This document shows, piece after piece, positions 12,561 to 25,443 of a DNA stretch of 64,000 nt. The notes below the pieces were generated by a model, which was given only the letters and a program-made list of their open reading frames with translations, searched no databases and had not been told where the DNA came from. How positions within the stretch are numbered: the first letter of the stretch is position 1; each line of letters begins with the position of its first letter. The translations under genes were made by a program, and so were the position numbers. Source of the stretch: Branchiostoma floridae (Eukaryota > Chordata > Leptocardii > Amphioxiformes > Branchiostomatidae); contig NC_049997.1 in the NCBI RefSeq assembly GCF_000003815.2, forward strand, positions 16,540,139 through 16,604,138, given 5' to 3'.

Positions 12561-15321
12561 AGGTTTTATGGAAGATCAGATCTCTTAACTGTCATGCAAT
12601 AAGACAAGAATGCCAGACAATCTGTGCCTTGAGAAGATCACAGAGTGCCACTTCCATACATAGCCAGGCTTTAAAATTTTCTGCAAAGTTATTGTAGTAC
12701 TTAACTATTGTACAGTGAATGGCAAATTTTGAACATAGCATAACGACTTTAAAACCCTTTTGGTTGACGAAAAATACTAAAAAGGCAAAGTGGCACAAGT
12801 AGTCGGCAATCATATCCTTGTACATCATCCGACAGTGCCTTTTTAAAGGACATTAACTGTGCTATCCTTGCCCATAAGATTTTCCAGTGTTGCAAGGGAT
12901 CATGGGTAAGGTCAAAGGTTAAGGCTGCTCCATATGAACAGGGAGGGGCCTTGTTCTTTGACCTTAGACAACAATGCATCACTACTGTACTTGGGATTGT
13001 GGGGAAAACGATATCTTGCATAGGGCTGTTGCTAGAAATTCCTGCCAAAGTTTTTGTACCCAGGAGTTAAAACCCTGACTTTTGTTGCAACCAAATTTGT
13101 GCTAAAGACCCCGTTTCTTACATTTTCGGCAGAAAAGTTTGACAAGAATTTTAATTGGAAGTTAACTTTACATCACTGAAGTCCGGAGTATGTTGCTTAG
13201 ATGAGATTTTTGTGAAAAATTTAGATTTTGAAAAAAAGAAGAAGATATCTCACGAACTTAATGAGACAAAGGCACTAATTTCACTCAAGCTATTGTCAAA
13301 AAGCTTAATGCAGTTGCTGCCATTCAGTATTCACTTTTAAGTTAGGATAGTGAAAATAGTGCAAGAAATTTTTCCGCATAACTATATTTTTCAGCATTTA
13401 TTTTGTTACTTTAAATATATTTTCTACCCCATGAATTTGGAAAGAGAAGCCACTTTTTTATGGCAGCTTTTTTATAAACGTTCCCCAACTGATCTTCAAG
13501 CAATAGAATTTTGTATTTATTCCTTAGCGAACTTTTCTCGTATTTATTTGACAATTAGCAAAAACACTGTCAGTACGTTGAATCATGTGGAGATATGAAA
13601 GTCTTCGGGATTTCGTGCAATTTTAGACTACATAAATACGCCCGAGGGAAACAGTTCTTTTGTTAGTGTAAGAGCTAAACTAGCTAAACTACTTTTTCTT
13701 AGCACTGATGTTCAAAGCTGTGAATACTTCAAGACTGTGCTTTGCTTACAAATGCCGAGTAAGATTACCTTCCTACTGTCATCCTTTATTTAGGCCACAC
13801 CAATTGAATTTCATGGTTCTCAGATTTAAGGCCATTTTATCAGTGCAAACCCAAGGCATATATCATGTGTGCTAGAAGTACTTTTTTCTTTAGAATGGTT
13901 ATATGTAAAATTTCATGTTGGCATACATTTGACATGCAATTTGAGAAACATGTACATGCAATATTACACATTACAATAAGAAGCAAGCACAAAACCTCAG
14001 TAATAGACTTGGAAAACAGCAACATTTTCTTCTTTTTGCAGAGGAAATTTTACGACCTTTTGAAGGTTTTAGACAGTTAAAAACCAAAAAGGTCAGAGAT
14101 ATTTTTCTGCATATCCGAAACTTATTTTCTCAATGTTAAGGGATTTTTTTCAAACTGAACGTAAAGATTTTACAATTAAGCCAATTCCGGTCTGATGTAC
14201 ATGTACTACCCAACATTGTCTTGTCTTCTTGCTAAAACTTTCGATGAAAATTTCCGAGTACCAAGTAATTCTATTGATGTGGCCTGACTTAAACGAATTT
14301 TAGATTTTAAATATGACAGTTTTTACAGAGGACTTGGACATTTTCCCCAAAAAAACCTACTACATCATTGTGGAACTAATGAACATTCAGTGCATCCTAA
14401 AAATGCACTTCTTGCAGAACACTTAGTTTTGGAATAGTTTCTATTGAAATATACCTGCCAAATATTAAAGACACAATATTATGTATAACAGACTACAAAT
14501 ATACTTACGCATAATACTCTACCTCAACACAACTGCTATACAAAAACAAATCACAGAACTCATTATTATGATATACCGCAAAAAACTATAATATACTGCC
14601 AGGCCAAATGTTGTATTATATACTTACAAGACCATTGTTATATACTGGTATAATAATAGAAGCAGATACAGTTGTATCATCAACATATGTTGCATCTTAA
14701 GTTCCAATACTGTGTCTACCGTCTTCTATCAAATTTTTGTGCCACTCTGAAAGAGATACACTGTCTACTGCGAAACTTCTAATGTCTGACTACTGTTGCT
14801 AAATGCCAGGTATAAGAAAATAAAATGGAGCTAAACTTACTCTGTTTATAGTTTTACAATGTTTCTCTATGTGCATAAATTGGACAAAGTATGTTATTAC
14901 TTTGGCAGCTCGTTATTAATAATGTGGGAGGGGAAAACTTGAAATGGGGAAGTTTTTCAACAGTATTTTTTAATGAATCCAAGTAGGATAATCATGTCAA
15001 AATTCCAACTCTTCATACGGAAGAATACAATGAAGTACAGCGTTGGTCTCGATTTTTAGAACTGGCCTTTTTTTAACAACAATTTGTACAATAGCTTCTG
15101 CCAGTAACTTATTTATATGGTGCTTTTTTGCCTGAGAAATTCCACACAGAATGAAACAATGTATATATGAAATTCCGATGATTTATACACGTATAGGTTC
15201 CCTCTCATTTGTAGTCAATCGTAGTTGACTAACTTTGTATATGATATGTAATGTAAATGTTACTAGTTATCGTGTAGATCGTATGATATGAAATGTGTAT
15301 TGGGACCAAACATATCAAACA

Positions 15322-15639
15322 GGCCACACCATTGCGTATGGTACCGTAAAACAAAACAAAAATTTGCTGTTTATTTTTGCTCTTATTCCGTCATTTACAC
15401 TGCATTGCTACCATTGTATCAACAACAAAGTTGCAATTTTCTCTTTGCTTCAAAATTCATATGTTGCAAACAAACATATACAAATCCACATTGCATGAAT
15501 TTCTACCAAATTTCACAAATTTGCAAATTCACAATTATTTGTAATTTCAATAATTCCAATTTCAAAGCAACCTTTTATAAGTTGTAACCACTAACCACCA
15601 TACTTTTGACGGAACCATATTTAATGCAATGGTGTGGCC
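15322..15639. mobile_element. Inverted-repeat element (MITE), 318 bp
   Basis: Both ends carry GGCCACACCATTGC in inverted orientation, continuing imperfectly for about 30 bp. A single-ended relative with 'ggccacaccaatt' is seen near 13793 and again near 31521. No transposase. Target duplication not clear. Confidence 0.5.
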
Positions 15640-17045
15640 AAAATAGTAAACTTCAATGATTCTAATATATTTTGTGACATTTCTGCTTCTGTTGCATAAA
15701 TGTCTCTTCAAAGGTGAATACTTGTAAAACTGCCAAACTTATTGATATCACCATTGTTCATTCAAAGAGGCTACAATCACATGTAACACCAAATGTCCTA
15801 TTAATTATCAAATGAAGCTCTGTATATGATATTACAAGATTGATACGATAGAACTAGAACTAGCAGAACGTATGATAGAATGTAGCTATGTGTGACGACT
15901 AGGTAGTATTTTATACACATTTCTTTGTTGCCTTGTTACGGTGTCTTGGTCAAAGTCGTGCGTGTTGTATGTTACGTCGATGTGTAGTAAGTGTAGTAGG
16001 CTCTAGCAATAACTTTTGTGACAATAGAAGTAAGATTGTAGATGTCAAAAAAAGTCAAGAAATGAAAATTTGCAGACATTTATCTAGCACAATCTTAGTG
16101 TTACTTGTCCGAAATTGCCTGTTTTTGTCAAAATGTGTCCTCACAAAGAATTGATCAATTCATTCTAAGGTTAAGGTCCTTAACACAACCAAAAATGTGA
16201 ACAAGGGGGAGGGGGGCAAATTCAAATCATGTTTGGGACAGCATTTTTTTGCTGCAGTGCCACCATGTGGTTAGGAGTAGTACTGCAGTGTTCATTTTGA
16301 ATGTTAAAAGAACTTTACCTTCACTTGATTCATAGTTGAAAGTCTTCCTATAGTATTTCAAATTCACTGCAATAATTTATTTGCATGCTACAGGTAAATG
16401 CCCTCCCCCATCCAGAAGTTAGCAGTATATTCGTCTCGAATTTTGGCTTTTGCCAAACTCACGAATTTTTCACCTTAGATTGTATTGTGAGTAAGTGAGT
16501 TTTAGCCTTTGCATTGTCGGGGACATGTAATGCTCGAGTAAAGTAAAAGATTTATGTCTTAGTACTTTGGGGTATAGCATATCGGCCATTTTGTTTTACC
16601 AAGGGCAGCTTTTTTCAGTCATTTTTGGTAAACATATCTGTATTTTCATGTATTTATATATATATACCTTACACCATGTTTTGTACAGGATTCATTCGGA
16701 AATGTTTATTTTGATACTTCTATGTAGCATTGTTTCAAGGAAAATGTTACCGCTTTTCTAAAGAAAATGGGCCATATTTCTAGGAGATGCATTTTCAAAC
16801 AGTTAAGGCCCTATAGATATTCGATTTCCCCCCTAACCGACCATATTTAGTAATGACTGAGTCATAGTTGTACTTTCAGGCATATAGTATACAATATAAA
16901 TTTTTGAGGACACAGTAAATAACACATATAATGTACTTTCTTGTCAACTTTTATATCATGCCTGGATAAAAGTATTTGTTGACCATTTCTTTGTGCCAAG
17001 TGCTAGCCACTGACGTTCATAACATTGTGATCATTGTTTTGTATC

Positions 17046-17051
17046 AATAAA
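17046..17051 (+). terminator. Poly(A) signal AATAAA, likely SINHCAF 3' end
   Basis: AATAAA followed within 30 bases by a GT-rich stretch ('tggtgttgtgggtc'). The surrounding ~60 bases are duplicated at about 24255-24320, at the left edge of the second channel-gene unit, so the downstream duplication starts within or just before this 3' end. Confidence 0.5.
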
Positions 17052-17593
17052 TTTGTACTGCATTTTACTTCACATGGTGTTGTGGGTCTTCATATCTTTG
17101 CCATGTGTTCGTCGTACATACAAAGCAGGGTATACTGTATCACCCGAGGTAGGATCTGAAACATTGGAGGGCCAGAACTGAGGGCGATACAAATACGTAC
17201 CCTGCGTTGTATCTTATTTAAAACAAACAAAAAGTTGTGACATTAATGCTCATTGCATCAACAACTTTATTCACCAGTGGAAGCAAAAGAACCAACAGTC
17301 TGCCCGTTTGATTCAAGAACAGTTGTTGGAATTTTGGACAGCAATGAACGAAGGTGTTCGAATTGAACTATAGATCTCTGCGCTTAATTACCGTAAAATA
17401 TAACGTAAGTTCCGGTGAGAACACCAGTATCAAATGAAAATACAGCCCGGGTAATGCTAAATATGTTAGACTAAACTATGTGGTGATTAATGTTATTAAT
17501 AGGTGGTTATCCTGATTACATACTGTGATAATATTAAGTATTATTCCACACGTACGTTTGCACAAAATACACAGTCACTCTTCTTTGTACCCT

Positions 17594-17597
<4 letters not shown>

Positions 17598-17632
<35 letters not shown>
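17598..17632. repeat. (GT)n microsatellite
   Basis: Pure GT repeat downstream of channel gene A. A shorter interrupted counterpart lies near 25090 in unit B. Confidence 0.9.
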
Positions 17633-17639
<7 letters not shown>

Positions 17640-17987
17640 ATGTCAGTAATAATTTATTTTCCTACTATTCATCATGCACAAAAATATAAACCTCCACCTT
17701 ACTTATACATTACATAGTACATATTCTTACTCTATTTAGAGTTGAAGCATACATGTACACAAAGTTTTTCTTCCAGTATTCACTATTATTATCTAATATA
17801 TGTCATTCCTATGCCAAATACCACCAGTTAACAGTACCAACTTTCGGGTTGTCTAAAACATGCGTTTTGGAATGAACTTTAAAGCAAGAAAAAGTGTAAG
17901 CAAATATACAGATCTAGTACATTTCATCCAGCAGAGCACATTCAAGTCGTCACTGCCCTATCCTCCATCATGGTTGTTTTGAAGGTC

Positions 17988-20900
17988 TTAAACATTGTTC
18001 AGAGGAACCTCTTCAGAATTTGACTCGGTGTTTTGCTCAAACTTTTGTGGGAAAGAAAGAAAAAAACAGCAAATTACTTCTTAGGACAGCTAAGATGAGC
18101 AGAGATCGATTTATTGCTAGAAGACTATATTAGAGGGTTTTAAACTTTTAGGTTATTTGGCTGAAAACTGACATTGCTTCTTAAAATTAAAATTAAACAT
18201 ATAATTCTATTTTTAAGATTAAAAAAAAATGCTTTGGGAGGCGTGCGTATATGTATGGCTTTGTGTGTGTGTCTGTATTTGCACGTGTGTCATGTGCATG
18301 CATTGAGTGTGAGAGTGCGTGTGTCTGTTTTGTGTGTATGTGTGTGTGCATATATGTATATATGTGTGCATGTGTGTGTGTTTGGGGTATGTGTACATGC
18401 GCACATACATGCATGTTCGGTTTACGTGTGTGTGTATGTACAAATGTGTCTATGCAAATCTGTGTGGATTTACGGACATGTATATATGTGTGTACATGTT
18501 CTGGGTGTATCCACACTACAGTTTCAAAGGAGAACAGTCATTACCTCTTGAACCTCATCATCAGTAAACCCCTTAATGATCAAGTTGGACTTGGTGTCTC
18601 CTGGCTGCCCCTTGTACTTTTCCCGCTCCTTATAAGCTTCCTCAATTTTTCCCTTCAGACGCTGTTTGTACGTAAGAAACAATAATCAATGTCGATTAAA
18701 TCTGAGACAGTCATATAATTTTCAAATGTTTACAAAGAAGCATTATATTAATGACGACGTTGTCCTTCAACCATTTTTAACCTTTCAGTGTTTAACCGTG
18801 TCATAATGTTAACACTATCAAAGACAAGTATTTACCTTGAACTTGTATTCTATCTCCAACAGTTCACTGTCGTTCTTGATCCTCTAGTAGAGTAAAGGAA
18901 AAAGTAGTATATGAGTACAGGAACATTGAGTCATTTCATATGACATTCACCCACCTCCGCCAAATCCTAATTGAAACCCTAGGAGAAAGCATAGGATGTA
19001 ATATTTCTGGAACCAAGGTAAAATACATATGAAGTATTAGATTGAAGGAATCAGAAAAGGTAACCAATTTGCAACAAATCAATTTTATCATTTTTACCCC
19101 TCCTTAAATGTTACAGTCAAGCATTGCTAGCACCACCATGTAACTCTTTCTATTTGGAAATGTAAATTGATTTTCGTCTGTCTGTGAACATACCTTCAAC
19201 CGAATCATTTTCCCAAAGATCAAGTGTGCCAAGACGAACACAACCGCCAATATGGAGCCACAGACCCTGTCAAACATCCTTGCACTCTTCTTGTCCCAGA
19301 AGACCGAGGCCAAAGTGTTCTCCACTGCCACGCAGCACTGGAAGATAATACATCCCAGCACATACTTGTCCTGAGAAAATGAACACTGTTTTAAGTGTAT
19401 CTTATTAGTTAAAGATAATTTGGAACAAGTATGTACATAGAAGATATCATAGTCTAATCATATTGTGGTTGGCTATCTGATCAATTTGACTGTGTACATC
19501 CGATTAATTAGTGCTGTCCAAACCTTATCTGCTAATTACCTTCCCGAAGATGGTTATATTTTGGGTGTATTTGTCATTGTGTCTGTCCGTATGTAACATT
19601 TGGGCTAGTAGGGATCAGAAAATGAAAGTCAAGTTCAATAATAGGCCCCTTAGCGACTTTCTAAGGTACTGCACTGAAAGTTTTTTTTTTGATATCTCGT
19701 ATTCTTGACATGTTGTAGTCGTATTTTTAAGAAGTGGTGGATAGAGAGAGTGCTATAAATTTGGTCCCCTAGCGACTTTTTTTTTTTTGGAACTGGAGGG
19801 ACCGCGATTTTGCATCATGAAATATTAGAGGAGACTAATTCGAGAATTCGAACAAGCTGATGGATCGTTATGAATTTTGTTATGTTTACTTTTTACTTCA
19901 GTACTCTTTTAGGGTAACCACTCGGAGTAATACGTGAATGAGACTTTTTTACTCACCAGCAGAGTTAGGTAGGAGACGGTGGGTAGATACTGGGATACAA
20001 CCAACTTGAAGGCCACTGTTGTAAGCAGGAGGGTAAAGGTGATGCCGAGGCGGTCTTTGTGCTCTTCTGGCGGGATGGAGAACACGGTGAAAGAGAGGCC
20101 CATGATGACGAACTGTGAAGTAAAAACAAAAATGATGAAGAACTGTGAAGAAAGAAACAAACATGCATTCATAGGTGGCAGACGATATCCCAAGATTATA
20201 AAGACACACTGCTTTATGACACTTGCATACAGCCCCACAATTTGATAGGGGATATGAGTAGTACATGGTGCAAATGGAAGCTGATGCTGTCTGACAATCA
20301 ACCCCCCACCACCAACACCCTCCTACTGTTGTTGGGAAAGTTACCAGCCAATCAGTCTGCCTCTTGACCGTAGGAAGCAACGTCATTGGCTGGTAAATAA
20401 TGACATCAAGCACTGTTCAAAGCAGATGGGTACTGGAAGTTATCATGGTCCTCAAACGTGACAATGGGACAGGGTAAACGGTACTGTACTTACCAACACG
20501 AGTACGGTGTTCCACATGTAAAAAGTCGTCTTCCTCTGCACATGCGCCGTGATGTTGTACAATGGGTACTTGCCGAACGTTTTTGACTGCTTGTTACCCT
20601 TTTCGCCAGGATTGCACTCAAGGTACTTAATCACCTTCCACTGATCGTCATCTGAAGTAAAGATCATGTAAATATGATGACGTTCCCTCTTCTGGTAATG
20701 ACGCAGAAGAGACCATTAGCATTCCCCACAACTAGTACAGGTCTGTATATGTAACCTAACTAACGTCCAAATGGGGACATGGCTTCGAATATTAATCCCA
20801 CTTCTGACACCATGTTGTATCGTGTTGTGGGATCAGAGACAGTACTAGAGGCTGCTAATCCTTGTATTCTAGGATTGTGTTCTACCTGCAAAGTCGTCAT

Positions 20901-23820
20901 CACTGATGTTGTCGATGGACCCATAGTTCTTTCTCAGCTCCACCCTCTTGGTTGACCAGCCTGACATCAGTTGGATAGTCAGTTTCTGAAAGAATAAATC
21001 ATAACATGAAAGATTTTTTCATCGGACATTCTACCATATAAGTGAGCTGCAAACATCATCCGAACCCTAAAAGTCACGAGGAAGAACATTGGGTGTATCA
21101 CTGCCCGCTTATCGATTTTGCTGCCGCGAGAGGGGCAATAGATGTGACGTTATAGCGTGGTTCACTGCACTGCGACTACACACACTTGGAACTGTACGTG
21201 GAATAGTATGTTGAACTATATACCTGGTGGTCTACAGGGAAGTCGGCGAGGTTCATGTCAGCCTTGAAGGTTGCCCGAACCTTCCTGAACTCGTGCACTA
21301 TGGGTACGTCCTCACCGACAACCTCGATCAGGTTTTGTTGTGTCACGTTCTTCTCAACGGTCACCGTGTTTCTTATTTCAATCCGTGGGTCCCACTGATT
21401 GTCCCAGTCTACTTCCTGAAAAGTAGAATACAGTTGTATCAATGAGGTTCAAGCACTGCTCTAAGCCTTTTGGCGTAATCTGTTGCGTGCTGGGTTTGTG
21501 GTCTGACGGCCCGGGATCGGGCGGGTTTTGATCCCGGGAGTAAGGATATTGTTAAAAGGTGAGGCTTTTCGTCTCCCTCTGCTTCCAAAAAAGAAATCAA
21601 ACCCGACCTGTTTAGAAATAGGCAACACTAATATTAGAGTAGAATATTTTTTATAACTGTTCATTGTCACTTGTATATCTATGTTTATACCATGCATTTG
21701 CAATTAGCCCTCGGGCACGAACTTGCAAATAAACTTCTTTAATTAAATTAGCTACCATATAACAAACTTCACTGGGTCAGGGGGCGATATCGACTTTCAA
21801 TAACCTTTGACCCATTGCTGACGTCACGTGTACAAAATCTTGTTTATTTTACTTATCTCCCTTACATCTCTATTTTTGATCCCTTTGAGATTTGGATCCT
21901 TGTAGAAGATCTCAAACCAGAGTTCTGCGGAGAACTCCTGTTTAACGGTGTCCACATCCCTCAGTGAGAACAGGGTGGGAGTAATCAGCACACGGACCTG
22001 GAGGGGTAGGGAACATTAGTATCTTTCTTTGTAAATAACGTTATGTGGAAAGAATGCACAAAGTTCTTCGACACAATCAGTTTTAAGAATTACCCAGCCA
22101 ATATTCCAGCACCCTCCCACACAGGGTTGACTATCGCGGCAACGCCTTACGATATCACCCCTGCCTTTTCAGCCTCAGAAAGTCGGTACTAGTTGCTCCT
22201 TGCTTATGAATATTACTGAGTTTGCCTGATTTGTCGCGGACCAATCAGCGCCCGGACTGCAAGTTTCGAATGAACAGCGTACGGCGCGGCGTGCACAAAA
22301 AATTGTTAATTCTTGCGTGCGTGTGCGTTCCAGTGACGGCCTGTCACCTTCCTGAGGACAATGCTAACTGCAGCTACTTCGCACTGCAGCTAGGTGTCGC
22401 TGCTGCAATGATAAGTCGGCTCAGAGTCAACTTCGAAACGCTTATGTAAACCAAGCCATTACCTTTCCTGGTGATCTCCTGCTACACCATTTCTGGCCGC
22501 TGCTGCGCTCCAGAGAATTGCTGATATCCTTTGCCTGAGAAAATATATTATCCTGAAACGTCGTCCGAAAAAACACGAATTCTTATTAGTAAGAAATATC
22601 AAACAGTATTCAGCTATATCTGTATTCTCCTGCTCGCAGATTGACTTTGTACTGAAAGTGAAGGGATATGAAAGTAGAGTTATGGGACCTCATATCTTCG
22701 CCATATGACATTAATACTTTCGAGTGAAGTACTATAAATATTTCTAAAAAAATCATTATGCAAACAAGGTCCTCATTTGCATAATTTTCTCAGTTGATTA
22801 TCATCTCTACCCATATTACACACAAGTTGATCACAGCATGAAAGAAGGCATTTTCTTATCAACATCAATTATGCAAATAAGGTCTTCGTTTGCATATTTG
22901 ATATCTATCAACATTCCTCTTTTTTCTCAGTTACATGTGTGTTATCATAGCATGCAGTGTATTCATTAACTTTCCTCATGAAATATGCCAATTATGTGTT
23001 GATTTACATAATCAACACTTAAAAATGTATGTCATCATATAGACTACCTACATACCAAGAATTAGTACTATTATGTAAACACAAAGTTTACGTATTCTCG
23101 CCCAAACTTTGAAACAAAATCGGCCCCTGCAATCTAAAAAAAGTAGTCTCCATTGGCCCAAACTCACAGTACTCACTCTCTGCCCCAAGAGCTCATTATC
23201 TATAATTGAGACATCACGACATCAAAACTTCCAGAACACGAGATACTAAAACCGAAAGTTCGGCTACAGTACTTTAAAAAGCCGCGAGGGAGCCCATTAT
23301 CAAACTTGACCTTCCCTTTCAAGGACCTAACCCACCTACTAAATATCATGAGTATCCCTCCACGGCTTTTCGAGTTGTGCTGTTGACAGAAACACAGATA
23401 AACGCACCAAAACCACAACCCTCTTGGCAAAGGTTATTCCTAAACAACATGGCTACAGAGCCTAGGGGCCACACTTGGCTAATACATGCATGGATCACTC
23501 AGTTCTAGGGTCTGAATATCTACTGCTCAGTTCCAATGTTTCCTTCCATTCTTGTATCTATCTTGTCCTGTTGAAACATTTACCTTAAAGCATCCGTGAG
23601 CCCCGGAAATAAATCGACGTGTTTGTATCCTCAACGGCAACATAGACTTTCCCTAGGACTTATTTTAACTCTAGGCCTGTCTTCTGGTTTTCTTCCATTA
23701 AAACGTTTCTGGAAGAAGTTCTTCCAACACTGAAAACCCATATAATGATTTTTTGTGGCATTATGTCGGTCAGAAGAGCCCACAAACAATGGTACTAACC
23801 TCATTGTCAGAGTCCGCCAT
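17988..23820 (-). CDS. Cys-less pentameric ligand-gated ion channel, copy A
   Basis: Eleven exons, all GT-AG and in phase: 23820-23800, 22552-22463, 21997-21866, 21415-21224, 20985-20886, 20651-20494, 20112-19957, 19370-19194, 18883-18836, 18661-18545, 18041-17988 (stop TAA); 414 residues. The extracellular ligand-binding domain (about 40-200) has the WDP block and FPVDHQ of the Cys-loop region, but no cysteine at either Cys-loop position. M1 spans exons 6/7, M2 follows EEHKDRLGIT, M3 is YLTLLDKYVLG and onward, M4 is near VCGSILAVVFVLAH. The M3-M4 loop is only about a dozen residues and a ~72-residue charged, helix-prone tail follows M4. The start (MADSDNE) gives no visible signal peptide. 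Superfamily membership is clear; ligand and ion selectivity are unknown. Confidence 0.85.
18240..18520. repeat. TG-rich cryptic microsatellite in an intron of channel A
   Basis: Long TG/CA-rich stretch between the last two exons of copy A. The frames it opens on both strands are composition artefacts. The counterpart in copy B is at 25690-25990. Confidence 0.8.
21438..22213. repeat. Near-identical block shared with 28993-29763
   Basis: About 770 bp covering intron, all of exon 3 and more intron is almost base-for-base the same in both channel copies, whereas flanking exons and introns differ by substitutions and indels. It includes 'ggttttgatcccggg', which resembles a tRNA B-box, so part of the intron may be a SINE. 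Recent gene conversion or an assembly collapse explains the block better than age. Confidence 0.7.
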
Positions 23821-23969
23821 GTTGTGTTGTGCATGTTATGACTTGATCATCGTCTCTAGCTCTGAAAGTAGTTCAACCAGTGCCATGGGTGTGTCGTCAG
23901 TACGTCAAAATTGTTTCACGTTGTGCCCTCAGGTTTTAGGTAGCTTGCGGCACGCATTGGCTGGGTTTA

Positions 23970-24200
23970 AGGTGGTATCTCACTGCACTTGGGTCACCGA
24001 TACAGCACTGCGGGGTTCGAAAAAATACTCAACGAATTTCAGAGATAAAGAACAAAATTCTGTGTATTTTGCTGTCTTCTCAGTCGTACTTTTACGTATA
24101 ACGCAATATCTAAATTACAAAAAAATCGTCGAGAAAGACACAACAGTGACGAAGTGAACGAACACCGCTAGGGTTCCCCAAGTGCAGTGAGATACCACCT
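23970..24200. mobile_element. Harbinger-like MITE, 231 bp, only in unit A
   Basis: Perfect 24-bp terminal inverted repeats start AGGTGGTATCTC. A TTA direct repeat flanks it (23967-23969, 24201-24203), the usual PIF/Harbinger target. The same place in unit B (about 31988) reads 'ggtttacacggg' with no element, giving a ready empty site. The insertion therefore followed the duplication, or was lost precisely from B. Confidence 0.75.
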
Positions 24201-24281
24201 TTACATGTGCGTCCCCGGAGCTCGAAGTTTATATACACAACTACACTCGAGCTCATAACATTGTGATCATTGTTTTGTATC

Positions 24282-24287
24282 AATAAA
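24282..24287 (+). terminator. Orphan duplicate of the SINHCAF poly(A) region
   Basis: AATAAA in a ~60-bp block nearly identical to the one around 17046. It marks the left edge of unit B and is no longer attached to a plus-strand gene. Confidence 0.45.
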
Positions 24288-25443
24288 ATTGTACTGCATT
24301 TTACTTCACACAGTGTTGGGTCTTTTTGTATTTGCACTGTGTTGGTCATACATGTAGTAAACAACATATCACCCGAGGCGTGGCCCAACTACCGGTCGGA
24401 TCCGACTCGTCAGAGGGCCGGGACCGAAAGAGATACAATTACCCCCACGTTGTATTTCATTTATATCAGCCTAAGGAAACTCAAGTTTGTTGCAAAAAAA
24501 AGAGAGAAAAAAGACCTGATGTTAATGCACATCCCGTCAAAAACTTTATTCACCAATTCAAGTAAAAGAACCGGCAGTCTGCCAGTTTGATTCAAGAACA
24601 GTTGTTCGAATTTTGAATGGCAATGAATGAATGAATGAATTGGAATTGTACTATAGAGCTCTATACAGAACACCTGTATCAAACGAAAATACTAAACCGA
24701 TATAGAAAAATGCTAACACTTTACTTCCAACACTACAGCATAGGGACTAAAGCCCTCTAAATTTTTGGTCAGTCTTCCCTTGTTCACAGAATGACCCTTC
24801 TATCCCAGCAGTGACGTCAGGAACACACCACTTTTGCTGGAGGGGGGTATAAGTATCAGAAAGTCTATGTCGCCCCCCGTCTCTGTTGAGGGTGGGCTCT
24901 AATGTACACTGCCTCCTTCACTCCCATGACTAAACTAAACTAAAAATGTGCATTGATTGATGTTAAGTGGAAATGGCACCAAAATTCAACATTTCCTGAT
25001 CACATAATATGATGATATTAAGTATTACTTATCTAATAAGCATACACGTGTGCACAAATATACACTCTTCTCTGTACCCTTATATATATGTGTGTGTGTT
25101 TGTGTATACATTTATGATATAATCATTCATTTTTCTATTATTCATGTACAAAAATGTAAACCACCACCTCACTTATACATTACATAGTATTCTTAATTAT
25201 CTATTCAAGAGTTGCATACACAAAGTTTTGCTTCAAACATTCACTATCACGTTACCTTATTCACATGCCAATTACCACCAGTTGACAGTACCAACATTTA
25301 TGGGTTTTCTAAAACATGCATTTTAGAATCAACTTTAAAGGAAGAAAAAGTGTAGGCAAATATACAGGTCTAGTACGTTTCACCCAACAGAGCACATTCA
25401 AGTTGTTGCCTCCCTATCCTCCATCATGGTTGTCGTGAAGGTC

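Larger units (their letters stand above)
12037..17065 (+). other. Probable SINHCAF 3' UTR
   Basis: About 5 kb of AT-rich sequence with no supported coding exon between the gap and a good poly(A) signal at 17046. It includes two direct copies of a ~170-bp unit around 12300-12560 and an inverted-repeat element at 15322-15639. Treating the whole stretch as 3' UTR is inference; part may be intergenic. Confidence 0.35.
17020..24240. repeat. Segmental tandem duplication, unit A
   Basis: The unit starts near the 'cataacattgtgatcattg' block and ends near 'ggagctcgaag'. Unit B (24241-32030) repeats the same order: 3' end block, TG-rich microsatellite, all 11 exons and introns of a channel gene, and the 5' flank. 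The arrangement is head-to-tail with a period of roughly 7.2-7.8 kb. Unit A alone has a 231-bp MITE at 23970; unit B alone has a 178-bp element at 30551. Confidence 0.85.

Noticed and set aside
18193-18685. Overlapping His/Thr- and Cys/Val-rich frames on both strands
   Set aside because: Products of the TG/CA microsatellite in a channel gene intron.
19949-20413. 154-codon minus-strand frame
   Set aside because: Out-of-frame reading of the channel copy A M1-M2 exon and its upstream intron.
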